A stretch of 38,713 bases of DNA from contig NZ_NRRS01000032.1 in the NCBI RefSeq assembly GCF_016583795.1, positions 1 to 38,713 of the forward strand. The letters are read 5' to 3'. This DNA is from Rhabdochromatium marinum (lineage in GTDB: Bacteria; Pseudomonadota; Gammaproteobacteria; Chromatiales; Chromatiaceae). Positions within the stretch are counted from its first letter, which is position 1; every line of letters begins with the position of its first letter. The notes beneath the pieces are model-generated. The model did no database searches. It was given only the letters and a program-made list of their open reading frames with translations, and was not told where the DNA came from. Shown in pieces: positions 7,030-14,814 of this stretch. A program made the position numbers and the translations under genes.

Positions 7030-7869
7030 ATGAAACTCACGAGTCTGTTCAAGCAACACCAGGTAAAGCTCGTCTCCGTGCTCTTTGCCACGATTTTTCT
7101 GGTCGCCTACCTGGCACCCTCGATTTTTGTCTACATCTATCCCGGCCAAGCGGGTTTGCTGTTTCGCGCCCTGGCCGATGAGCACCTGTCAGAGCAGACC
7201 TTCCACGAGGGTCTCTACGTGGTGGCGCCCTGGAACAAGATGTACATCTACGATGTGACCAAGCAGAAGCACATCGTCAAGATGGAGGCACTGACCAACA
7301 ATGGCCTGTTTGTGAAATTGGATGTCGATGCCATTTTTCACCCCGACCCCGGCAGGCTCAAGGAACTGGCCACCCACATCGGAGCCGACTACGCGGATAA
7401 GGTTCTGATCCCCGTGGTCCAGTCCTCGGTTCGCCAGGTCATCGGCGGTTACACGCCGGAGGAACTCTACACCACGGCTCGCGACAGCCTGCACGCCGCG
7501 ATCCTCACCGCGACCCAGCAGGCGATCGCGGGCCTGCCATTCCTCATTGAAGACATCATCATCGAACGGCTGGAATTGCCTCAGACCATCAACGCCGCCA
7601 TCGAGAAAAAACTGCGCTTGCAGCAGGATGCCCTGTCCTACCAATACCTTCTCGCCAAGCAGGCTGACGAGTCCAAGCGCTTGAAGATCGAGGCTGAGGG
7701 GATCGACGAATACCAGCGGATCGTTGCCGACAATCTCACCCCCGAGCTACTCCAGTGGCTCCAGATTCGGGCGCTGCACGAACTCGCTCAGTCCGACAAT
7801 AGCAAGATCATCGTCATCGGCGACTCGGACACCTTGCCACTTGTATTGGACGGTGCTGCAGGCCGATAG
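7030..7869 (+). CDS. Prohibitin-like SPFH membrane protein
   Basis: A 279-residue protein with one N-terminal membrane helix (about 14-36, VSVLFATIFLVAYLAPSIFV) followed by an SPFH/band-7 domain (about 40-200) and an alpha-helical, coiled-coil-prone tail rich in Lys, Glu and Ala (about 190-240). Prohibitin-like SPFH proteins form large membrane-bound rings that organise membrane microdomains or act as chaperones for membrane proteins. Being 19 nt behind the exporter gene, it probably supports assembly or quality control of that transporter. ATG 7030 is chosen because CAGGA (7018-7022) precedes it; a TTG at 7000 lies inside the exporter coding region. Confidence 0.85.
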   Translation: MKLTSLFKQHQVKLVSVLFATIFLVAYLAPSIFVYIYPGQAGLLFRALADEHLSEQTFHEGLYVVAPWNKMYIYDVTKQKHIVKMEALTNNGLFVKLDVDAIFHPDPGRLKELATHIGADYADKVLIPVVQSSVRQVIGGYTPEELYTTARDSLHAAILTATQQAIAGLPFLIEDIIIERLELPQTINAAIEKKLRLQQDALSYQYLLAKQADESKRLKIEAEGIDEYQRIVADNLTPELLQWLQIRALHELAQSDNSKIIVIGDSDTLPLVLDGAAGR

Positions 7870-7904
7870 CCGCAACGAATCCGAGCAAGCGCCAGATTGA
7901 TCTT

Positions 7905-8606
7905 TTAGGTGATTTCCGGGATTTGGCAAGTTCTGTGTGGCATCACATGCCCTGGGTCGGCTGATGCTTGCAGCAGGTGAGCGAATTGTTGAGCCAGGTT
8001 TGGTCGCTCAAGCAGCATGCGTAGACTGCGCTTGCGGGCATTTTTGATCAGAGTGGAAAGGGCGAAATAAGCCTTGGCGTTGTCGCTGGACAACACGAAT
8101 GGCGGTTTGCCGTGGCGTGCCAGCAGATAGCTCATCACCAGGGTACCGGTGCGGTGGTTGCCTTCCAGGTAAAGCTGCGGCTGGCTCAGGATCTGGATGT
8201 ACATCTGCGCGGCTTGATGCCATACGCTGTGCTTGCCAAGCGACTGATAGCAGCTGCTCAACTCACCAATGCCGCCAGCGCCCAGTGCATAAAAGTGCTC
8301 CTCGGTGGCCTGGAGCGCATTGCGGGCCGCTGCATTCATGGGTGTGGTTGCGCCCCACAACACCACAGCATTGAGCCTGAGCAGCTGTGCCGATTCGCCG
8401 AGCCTGAACACCTGGGTTCCATTCGCGAGCCATTGATCAACCAATCGATAACCGGCCAACAGCTGTTCCAGCACCTGATCACTCATCGGATCTCTGGGAC
8501 TGGACAGCGTAAGGTTGATGCGATTGAACTGAGCCTGAACCTGCTGGAGTGATTGTGCGATGGCTGGCAGATTCAGCCGCGCGCTGCTCTGTTCAAGTGC
8601 GCACAT
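7905..8606 (-). CDS. Fic-fold protein with degenerate active site
   Basis: A 233-residue protein related to Fic/DOC proteins by the segment QLYLEGNHRTGT (about residues 146-157). The canonical Fic motif is HxFx(D/E)GNGRxxR. Here the catalytic His is Gln, the second Gly is His, and the last Arg is Thr, whereas E, G, N and the first Arg are kept. AMP transfer by the usual mechanism is therefore unlikely; the protein may bind a nucleotide or use another chemistry. No antitoxin with the (S/T)xxxE(G/N) inhibitory motif is adjacent. It ends 35 bp from the convergent SPFH gene and starts 24 bp downstream of pstB on the same strand, so it may be cotranscribed at the end of the pst operon. Confidence 0.6.
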   Translation of the reverse strand: MCALEQSSARLNLPAIAQSLQQVQAQFNRINLTLSSPRDPMSDQVLEQLLAGYRLVDQWLANGTQVFRLGESAQLLRLNAVVLWGATTPMNAAARNALQATEEHFYALGAGGIGELSSCYQSLGKHSVWHQAAQMYIQILSQPQLYLEGNHRTGTLVMSYLLARHGKPPFVLSSDNAKAYFALSTLIKNARKRSLRMLLERPNLAQQFAHLLQASADPGHVMPHRTCQIPEIT

Positions 8607-8630
8607 TTCGTTTAAAATTGAGTGTCGAGG

Positions 8631-9572
8631 TCAGCTGAATTCGCCGGCGATATACTCGCGGGTGAGCTTCTCGCGCGGGTCTGCAAAGATCTGCTGGGTA
8701 TCGCCCATTTCGACCAAATAGCCGGTGCGTCCGCCCTCGGAGATGTCCACTGAAAAGAAGGCCGTAGTGTCCGCCACGCGCGTGGCCTGCTGCATGTTGT
8801 GCGTCACCAGGGCGACGGTATAGTTTTCCTTCAGCTCCAGCATCAGCTCCTCGACCTGCCGGGTGGCGATGGGATCGAGCGCGGAGCAGGGTTCATCCAT
8901 CAAGAGCACATCGGGTTCGGTGGCCACAGCTCGCGCAATGCACAGGCGCTGCTGCTGGCCGCCGGACAGCGACAGACCGCTGTTTTTCAGCTTGTCTTTC
9001 ACTTCGTTCCAGAGCGCGGCGCTACGCAGAGCTTTTTCCACCCGCTCGTTCATGTCGCCTTTGAAGCGATTCAGCCGCAGGCCAAAGGCGACATTGTCGT
9101 AGATGCTCATGGAGAAGGGATTGGGTTGCTGGAACACCATGCCGATGTAGCGGCGCACCAGCACCGGATCGATGCTTTTGTCGTAGATGTCCTGGCCGTG
9201 ATAGGTGACCGTGCCCTCAAAGCGAAACACGGGAATCAAGTCATTCATCCGGTTCAGACTGCGCAGCACCGTGGATTTGCCACAGCCAGATGGGCCGATA
9301 AAGCCGGTGATCTTGTTCTTCTCGATGGGCACCAGGCTGTCGCGCACGGCGAGGAAATCGCCATAGAAGATTTTGTTCAACCGGCAGTCCATCACGGTCT
9401 GTTGGGGATCAACGTGCCAAGCCGCCGCCGCCGTGATGGAGTCCGGGGTTGAGGTGCGGCTTTGGTGATCATCCCGATCAGTATCCATTTGGGTCTCCCT
9501 ATTGGTGTCCATGTTCCTGTTTCTTTCCAATAATGTGCTTTCAATCAGGCCGGCCTCTGCGGTCGCATTCAT
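8631..9572 (-). CDS. pstB: Phosphate ABC transporter ATP-binding protein PstB
   Basis: Cytoplasmic ATPase of the high-affinity phosphate importer. Of 313 residues, the last 260 or so are canonical PstB: Walker [19 protein letters not shown]-loop, signature LSGGQQQR, Walker [13 protein letters not shown] and the H-loop VTHNMQQA. The first 55 residues are a hydrophilic extension ([18 protein letters not shown]) absent from typical PstB of about 258 residues. An internal start would shorten it, but the core begins only near residue 60. ATG 9572 is preferred to GTG 9575, with GAGGG upstream. It is the last pst gene, 26 nt after pstA. Confidence 0.95.
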   Translation of the reverse strand: MNATAEAGLIESTLLERNRNMDTNRETQMDTDRDDHQSRTSTPDSITAAAAWHVDPQQTVMDCRLNKIFYGDFLAVRDSLVPIEKNKITGFIGPSGCGKSTVLRSLNRMNDLIPVFRFEGTVTYHGQDIYDKSIDPVLVRRYIGMVFQQPNPFSMSIYDNVAFGLRLNRFKGDMNERVEKALRSAALWNEVKDKLKNSGLSLSGGQQQRLCIARAVATEPDVLLMDEPCSALDPIATRQVEELMLELKENYTVALVTHNMQQATRVADTTAFFSVDISEGGRTGYLVEMGDTQQIFADPREKLTREYIAGEFS

Positions 9573-9598
9573 CACTTCAGTCCCTCAAATGTTGTCAG

Positions 9599-10507
9599 TC
9601 AGAATTTCTGCCGGCCCAAGACACGGGCAAGGATGTTAAACACCAGAATAATGAGCACCAATACCAGAGATGCCGCCCAGGCCAGCTCGATTTGGTTGTC
9701 GTAGGGCATGCCGGAGAAGTTGTAGATCAGGATCGATAGCGAGGCCGTTGGTTGCCCCAGTCCCTCCAGGCCGTTGACGTAATAGGTGCTGAACAGGGCG
9801 GTGAACAACAGCGGTGCCGACTCCCCGGCTGCACCGGCGACTGCCAGTAGCACTCCGGTGATCACCCCGGGCAGGCCGGTGGGCAGAGTCACAGCCGCCA
9901 CCACCTGCGCGCGGGTGCAGCCCATGCCGTAAGCGGCATCCTTCATTTTTTGCGGTACCTGCTTGAGTGTTTCTTCGGCGGTCAGGATGATGGTTGGCAG
10001 CATTAACACCGCCAGCGCGATGCCACCAGCCCAGGCGGAGTAGGTTTTCATGCTGACGACCAGCACGGCATATACGAAAACGCCAGCCAGGATGGACGGG
10101 AAGCCGGTGAGCACCTTGGCCAGGAAGCGCGCCGTTTCGGCCAGTTTGCTGTGGGGCGCGACTTCTGCCAGGTAAATCGCCGCCAGGATGCCGATGGGAA
10201 TACTGATCGCCGAGCCGATACCGACCATGATGGCGGTGCCGACAATGGCCGGGCCGATGCCGCCGCCGAACTCGAAGGCCGCTGGCGGCAGCGCGGTCAG
10301 AGTCTCCCAGTTGATGCGTGCGCCGCCTTTGGCGATCAGCATGTAGAGCACCGAAAACAGTGGCAAGGAGGCCAAAATGGCCAGGCCCCAGGTGATTCCG
10401 GTGTAAATACGGCTTTTCAGGCTGCGCCCTTCGAGCAGCGAGCCTTGCAGTGGTTTCATTGAGGCCAGATCCTGCTCCAGCAGGGCCTCGCTGGCGACAC
10501 GGGTCAT
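9599..10507 (-). CDS. pstA: Phosphate ABC transporter permease PstA
   Basis: A 302-residue inner-membrane permease with about six transmembrane segments. It carries the EAA-like loop typical of PstA (QVPQKMKDAAYGMGCTRAQ) that contacts PstB. It pairs with PstC to form the phosphate channel. The start ATG overlaps the pstC stop in ATGA (10504-10507), which indicates translational coupling. A hydrophilic N-terminus of about 30 residues precedes the first helix. Confidence 0.95.
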   Translation of the reverse strand: MTRVASEALLEQDLASMKPLQGSLLEGRSLKSRIYTGITWGLAILASLPLFSVLYMLIAKGGARINWETLTALPPAAFEFGGGIGPAIVGTAIMVGIGSAISIPIGILAAIYLAEVAPHSKLAETARFLAKVLTGFPSILAGVFVYAVLVVSMKTYSAWAGGIALAVLMLPTIILTAEETLKQVPQKMKDAAYGMGCTRAQVVAAVTLPTGLPGVITGVLLAVAGAAGESAPLLFTALFSTYYVNGLEGLGQPTASLSILIYNFSGMPYDNQIELAWAASLVLVLIILVFNILARVLGRQKF

Positions 10508-11475
10508 GCTTTTCCCTCAAATTTGCGCGTGGCGGCCTTCATCACCCACAGGCCCACCACATTAACAATCAGTGTGATGGCGAGCAGCGCCAGGGCGGCG
10601 AACATCAGTGCCTGCACCTCGACTGGGCCGGCTTCCGGAAAGCTGGACGCCAGCAGCGAGGCCAGGGTGTTAGCGGGTGCGAACAGCGACAGACTGATTT
10701 GATTGGAGTTGCCGATCAGCATCGCCAGCGCCATGGTCTCCCCGAGCGCGCGTCCAAAGCCCAGCACCAGGGCCGCCAGGATGCCGCTGGAAGCGGTCGG
10801 CAGCATCACTTTTAGGATCGCCTCCCAGCGCGTGGTACCCATGCCGTAGGCGGCTTCTTTCACCTTATAGGGCACACGACGGAAGGCATCGACCGAGATC
10901 GCTGCTACTGTGGGCAGGATCATTACGGCCAGTACCAGCGCGGCTGGTGCCATACCTGGGCCGGCTAGGTCGGTGCCGAACAATGGCAACCAGCCGAAGC
11001 TGTCATGCAACCACTCGGCGGCGGGGCGAATCAGCGGAATCAGCACATAGATACCCCACAGGCCATAGACCACCGAGGGAATGGCGGCGAGCATCTCGAC
11101 GATGGTGCGAAACACATTCGACAGGCGATGATCGAGAAAATCCTGGGTCAGGAAAATGGCGATGGCCACGCCGAAGAGTCCGCCCAGGAACAAGGCCAGC
11201 AGGGAGCTGTAGAGTGTGCCCCAGATCTCCGGCAAAATGCCAAATACCTGATCCTGCACATTCCATTCGGTCCCGATCAGAAAGCCGGGACCAAAGTTCA
11301 GCATGGCCGGCAGCGCCTGACGGCCAAGCTCAAAAATAATGTAGGCCACCAGCAGCAGGATGACCGCAGCGGCGCCTTTTACGATCATGCGCAGCGCACG
11401 GTCGATGGCGTAGTCACTGGCCGAGGGTGGTCCCGAGCATTGGGTGACAATGTGAGCAAAGGGATTGGAAGCCAT
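10504..11475 (-). CDS. pstC: Phosphate ABC transporter permease PstC
   Basis: A 323-residue inner-membrane permease with about six transmembrane helices. The cytoplasmic coupling loop is RVPYKVKEAAYGMGTTRWE, and ALGETMAL is characteristic of PstC. ATG 11475 gives a normal N-terminus before the first helix. An in-frame GTG at 11520 would add 15 residues. Neither start has a good Shine-Dalgarno. It lies 84 nt behind pstS and overlaps pstA by 4 nt. Confidence 0.93.
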   Translation of the reverse strand: MASNPFAHIVTQCSGPPSASDYAIDRALRMIVKGAAAVILLLVAYIIFELGRQALPAMLNFGPGFLIGTEWNVQDQVFGILPEIWGTLYSSLLALFLGGLFGVAIAIFLTQDFLDHRLSNVFRTIVEMLAAIPSVVYGLWGIYVLIPLIRPAAEWLHDSFGWLPLFGTDLAGPGMAPAALVLAVMILPTVAAISVDAFRRVPYKVKEAAYGMGTTRWEAILKVMLPTASSGILAALVLGFGRALGETMALAMLIGNSNQISLSLFAPANTLASLLASSFPEAGPVEVQALMFAALALLAITLIVNVVGLWVMKAATRKFEGKA

Positions 11476-11559
11476 GGTTATGGTTGCAGAGTCCGGGAGA
11501 CGAAAGGGGATGCGGGCCACGCCGGATGATTCACCGGGCGGCCCGCGCGTCAGGCGTCC

Positions 11560-12630
11560 TTACTTGGAGTCACCAACCAGCTTGAGGGCATCTTCAACCT
11601 TGGCTTTGACGTTCTCCGGCAGCGGGATGTAGCCCATCTTGGGAGCATCCTTCTGGCCTTTGTTCAAACCGTATTCGATGAACTCGCGCAACACCTGGGC
11701 TTTTTCCTCATCCTGGTGCTGATACATCAGCATCCAGGTGAAGGTGGCGATCGGATAGGCGGCCTCACCGGTCGGGTCGCAGACCCAGACGCGCAGATCC
11801 GGGGTTCCCGCATAACCGGGCAGGTCGCCGCTCGGGAACTCCGCTGAGGCCAAGGCCGCTTGACCGGACGCTTCGCCTGGTTTGACGAATTCACCGGCTT
11901 TATTTTGCAAGCTGGCCATGGGTTGACCCGTCGCCTCAGCGTAGCCGTACTCAATGTAGCCAATGGCCCCCGGGGTCTGCTTGATCATGGCCGCAACACC
12001 GTCATTCTTGGGGGCGCCGACAAAGCTTTTCGGCCAGTTGACACTTTTGCCATGGCCGACTTCTTGCTTGAATTCGTCACTCGCGCAGGCCAGATGACCG
12101 GTAAACACATAGGTTGTGCCTGATGAGTCAGAACGACGCACCACCGTGATGTCATCATCAGGGAAGTCAATTCCGGGGTTGGCCTGTTGCAGGCGCTCAT
12201 CCCGCCAAGTGGTCAGCTTGCCGAGGAAAATGTCCTGCATCACATCGCGCGGCAACTTCAGCTCCGGGTTGCCCGGCAGGTTGTAAGACAGCACCACCTC
12301 GCCGGCGGTCATGGGCAGCAGCACCACGCCCTTGTCAGTGGGAACCTTGGCGATTTCCTCATCATTCATCGCCGCATCCGAGGCGGCGAAATCCACCGTC
12401 TCAGCGAGAAAGGCGCGAATCCCGGCCCCGGAACCGACCGCCTGATACTGAAGTTGGATGCCTTTGTGTTTGCGGCTGAAATCCTTGGCCCACTTGGCAT
12501 ACAGCGGGAAAGGGAAGCTCGCTCCCGAGCCGTTCAGCTGAATCTCATCGGCACTGGCAAGGGGCGCGAACGCCAGTGCAGAGAGCGTGCAGGCGGCAAG
12601 GGTGCTGCGGGCAACGTTGGCAAAGACCAT
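11560..12630 (-). CDS. pstS: Periplasmic phosphate-binding protein PstS
   Basis: A 356-residue exported protein with a Sec signal peptide ending near LASA (residues 24-27). NGSGASFPFPLY and the SDSSGTTYVF segment are typical phosphate-contacting regions of PstS. It delivers phosphate to PstCAB. GGAGGT lies 7 nt upstream of the ATG (12637-12642, reverse strand). It is the first gene of pstSCAB and has a Pho box and a -10-like GATAAT (12685-12690, reverse strand) upstream. phoU, phoB and phoR are not in the window. Confidence 0.96.
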   Translation of the reverse strand: MVFANVARSTLAACTLSALAFAPLASADEIQLNGSGASFPFPLYAKWAKDFSRKHKGIQLQYQAVGSGAGIRAFLAETVDFAASDAAMNDEEIAKVPTDKGVVLLPMTAGEVVLSYNLPGNPELKLPRDVMQDIFLGKLTTWRDERLQQANPGIDFPDDDITVVRRSDSSGTTYVFTGHLACASDEFKQEVGHGKSVNWPKSFVGAPKNDGVAAMIKQTPGAIGYIEYGYAEATGQPMASLQNKAGEFVKPGEASGQAALASAEFPSGDLPGYAGTPDLRVWVCDPTGEAAYPIATFTWMLMYQHQDEEKAQVLREFIEYGLNKGQKDAPKMGYIPLPENVKAKVEDALKLVGDSK

Positions 12631-12711
12631 TCAAGAACCTCCAGAATTGAATCAATACAAATCAGAATGAATATCTAATGTTGCATTATCCAAGTCTGGC
12701 TGGTTTTGTTT

Positions 12712-12729
12712 GTGAATCTTTTATGACAA
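12712..12729 (-). promoter_or_regulatory. Pho box upstream of pstS
   Basis: Read on the minus strand the site is TTGTCATAAAAGATTCAC, matching the PhoB consensus (two CTGTCAT-like 7-mers with a 4-bp spacer) at about 13 of 18 positions, including TGTCATAAA. A GATAAT -10 lies about 21 bp downstream. The second half-site is weaker than the first. Confidence 0.6.
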
Positions 12730-12791
12730 TGGTAAAGATCAAGTTGATCGCTGCATATGCATGCATTGATATTTCGCACCTCGTAACAAAA

Positions 12792-12809
12792 CCGTCATTT
12801 AATTGTCAT
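12792..12809 (+). promoter_or_regulatory. Pho box upstream of the phoX-like gene
   Basis: CCGTCAT-TTAA-TTGTCAT: two good 7-mer half-sites 11 bp apart, on the strand of the PhoX-family gene. CATAAT (12829-12834) is a candidate -10, about 19 bp further. PhoB would activate this promoter under phosphate limitation. Confidence 0.75.
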
Positions 12810-12902
12810 TGTGGCGCGACCATCCCTTCATAATTTCCGCTTATGCTCCCCAGGTTATCAATTTTGATCCATCGTTCATTTATTTGACGGAGAAACCTGA
12901 TC

Positions 12903-14726
12903 ATGGCGAGCAAACGGCTTCATCGCGCTGTCCTGGCGGCGCTGGCATTTTCCAGTGCGCCTGTAGCACTGGCTGGCACCATCGAATTCACCCCCGCCCC
13001 TTTTCCGCTGACAGATACCGAAAAGCGCAGCATCCTGACCTCGGATTCAGCGGTCGTTGACGGTGTGCAGGTACAGCTCGGCTATAACACCATCCTGCGC
13101 TCTGGCGATACGGCCGGCAATGGCACCTTCGGTCTACTGCATGACATTGATGGCCATCCGCTGATGGCCGAAGACGGTTCGTCCTATATTTCCAATGACA
13201 ACGACTTTGCCTCCATCCTGAAGGGTAACGACGGCAAGCTGTACATGGTGTCGCACTTCGAGTCGCGGCCCGGTGCTATGTATCTGACCGAACTGAACCA
13301 GAACCGGCAGACCGGGGTGTTGAGCGCCGTTCAGACCCGCCCGCTGGATTTTTCCGCCGTGAGGGGCGGTTGGGTTCACTGTGCCGGCAGTGTCACGCCT
13401 TGGGGTACGCACCTGGGGTCTGAGGAATATGAGCCGGATGCCAAGCAGTGGCGCGATGGTGAGATCAGTGACTACAACGCCGCCATGGCGAGTTACTTTG
13501 GCGCCACACCCGCTCAAGCCAGCAGCGTCGTGAACCCCTATGACTATGGCTACCCGGTTGAGGTGCAAGTCAGTCACTTCAACGACGCCACTGTTACCAA
13601 ACACTATGCTATGGGGCGTATGGCGCTTGAGCTCGGCTATGTGATGCCAGACAACAAGACCGTCTATATGTCAGACGATGGCACCAATGTGGGTCTGTTC
13701 CGTTTTGTGGCGGATACTGCTGGCGATCTCAGCTCAGGTTCATTGTGGGTGGCGCGTTGGAGCCAAAAAGCCAGTGCCAGCGCTGGTGCCGCCGATCTGG
13801 ACTGGGTGTATCTCGGTCATGCCAGCAGTGATGAAGTCGCGCAATGGAAGGACGCCTACAGGTTCGCTGACATCTTTGATGAAGCTGATCCGATTATGGA
13901 TGGCGAGGAAGATACCGGTCGCTGTCCTGCCAGCTTCACCTCCATCAATGCCGGTCATAACGATGGTGATCATCAGTGCTTGAAATTGCGTGATGTTGAT
14001 GGTGATGGCGTCATCTGGAAGTCGGATTGGAACATCGCCTCGCGGCTGGAAACCCGTCGCTGGGCCGCGATGCAGGGCGGTACGACGGAGTTCCGCAAGA
14101 TGGAAGGCATTACCCACGATCCTGATCGGAATCTTGTCTATCTGGCCATCTCCGAGACGGATCGCGGCATGCTTGATTTCAACCGGGCTGGCAAAACGCC
14201 ACCCTATGTCAAATATGACATCGGCGGCCCCAACCACATGAGAATCACCAATGGCAATGCGTGTGGCACGGTTTACGCGCTGCAACTCGATGGAAATTAT
14301 ACGGCGACCCATATCTTTCCGCTGATCTCAGGTACGCCCATGACCACGGATTATGGCGCTGCGGTTGATTCACCCGCTTTCGATGGCGAAAACAAGTGCG
14401 ACATCAATGGCATTGCCAACCCGGACAACATCACCTATATGCCGGGGTACAACACCCTGATCATTGGTGAGGATACCGGCTCCGGTCACCAAAACGACAT
14501 GATTTGGGCTTACAACTTTGATTCACACAGCCTGACCCGCATCCAGACCACGCCCTATGGTTCGGAAACCACCTCGCCTTACTTCTATCCCAACATCAAT
14601 GGCTTCGCCTATCTGATGTCGGTGGTGCAGCATCCCTATGGCGAATCCGACACCGATAAGCTGGAGCAGCCTGCAGAAGCCTTTGCTTATACCGGCCACT
14701 TTGTCTTCCCGGCGATGGACAAATAA
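12903..14726 (+). CDS. phoX: PhoX-family (DUF839) phosphatase
   Basis: A 607-residue exported protein of the PhoX/DUF839 family. It contains GGWVHCAGSVTPWGTHLGSEE (split here for clarity: GGWVHCAGS then TPWGTHLGSEE, about 155-178) and later acidic metal-binding segments typical of these beta-propeller Ca/Fe-dependent alkaline phosphatases. They release phosphate from organic esters outside the cytoplasm. Unlike most PhoX, the N-terminus (MASKRLHRAVLAALAFSSAPVALAG) is a Sec-type signal with no twin-arginine motif. GGAGA precedes the ATG at 12890-12894. It is divergent from pstS and has its own Pho box. Phosphatase activity is inferred from family and context; some DUF839 proteins have no shown activity. 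Confidence 0.85.
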   Translation: MASKRLHRAVLAALAFSSAPVALAGTIEFTPAPFPLTDTEKRSILTSDSAVVDGVQVQLGYNTILRSGDTAGNGTFGLLHDIDGHPLMAEDGSSYISNDNDFASILKGNDGKLYMVSHFESRPGAMYLTELNQNRQTGVLSAVQTRPLDFSAVRGGWVHCAGSVTPWGTHLGSEEYEPDAKQWRDGEISDYNAAMASYFGATPAQASSVVNPYDYGYPVEVQVSHFNDATVTKHYAMGRMALELGYVMPDNKTVYMSDDGTNVGLFRFVADTAGDLSSGSLWVARWSQKASASAGAADLDWVYLGHASSDEVAQWKDAYRFADIFDEADPIMDGEEDTGRCPASFTSINAGHNDGDHQCLKLRDVDGDGVIWKSDWNIASRLETRRWAAMQGGTTEFRKMEGITHDPDRNLVYLAISETDRGMLDFNRAGKTPPYVKYDIGGPNHMRITNGNACGTVYALQLDGNYTATHIFPLISGTPMTTDYGAAVDSPAFDGENKCDINGIANPDNITYMPGYNTLIIGEDTGSGHQNDMIWAYNFDSHSLTRIQTTPYGSETTSPYFYPNINGFAYLMSVVQHPYGESDTDKLEQPAEAFAYTGHFVFPAMDK

Positions 14727-14755
14727 GCATCGGGCACTCTGAGCGTGCTACCGGG

Positions 14756-14776
14756 CGCTCGCTGTCACAGCGAGCG
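14756..14776 (+). terminator. Hairpin after the phoX-like gene
   Basis: CGCTCGCTG (14756-14764) and CAGCGAGCG (14768-14776) form a perfect 9-bp stem with a 3-nt loop. No T-run follows, so it may be an RNA-processing or partial termination point that lowers expression of the next two genes, not a full terminator. Confidence 0.5.
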
Positions 14777-14814
14777 TCCACCCGCTAGTTACAACTGCAG
14801 GACGACGCCCCCCC

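Noticed and set aside
13740-14312. Antisense frame in phoX
   Set aside because: Shadow of the PhoX-family gene; no support of its own.
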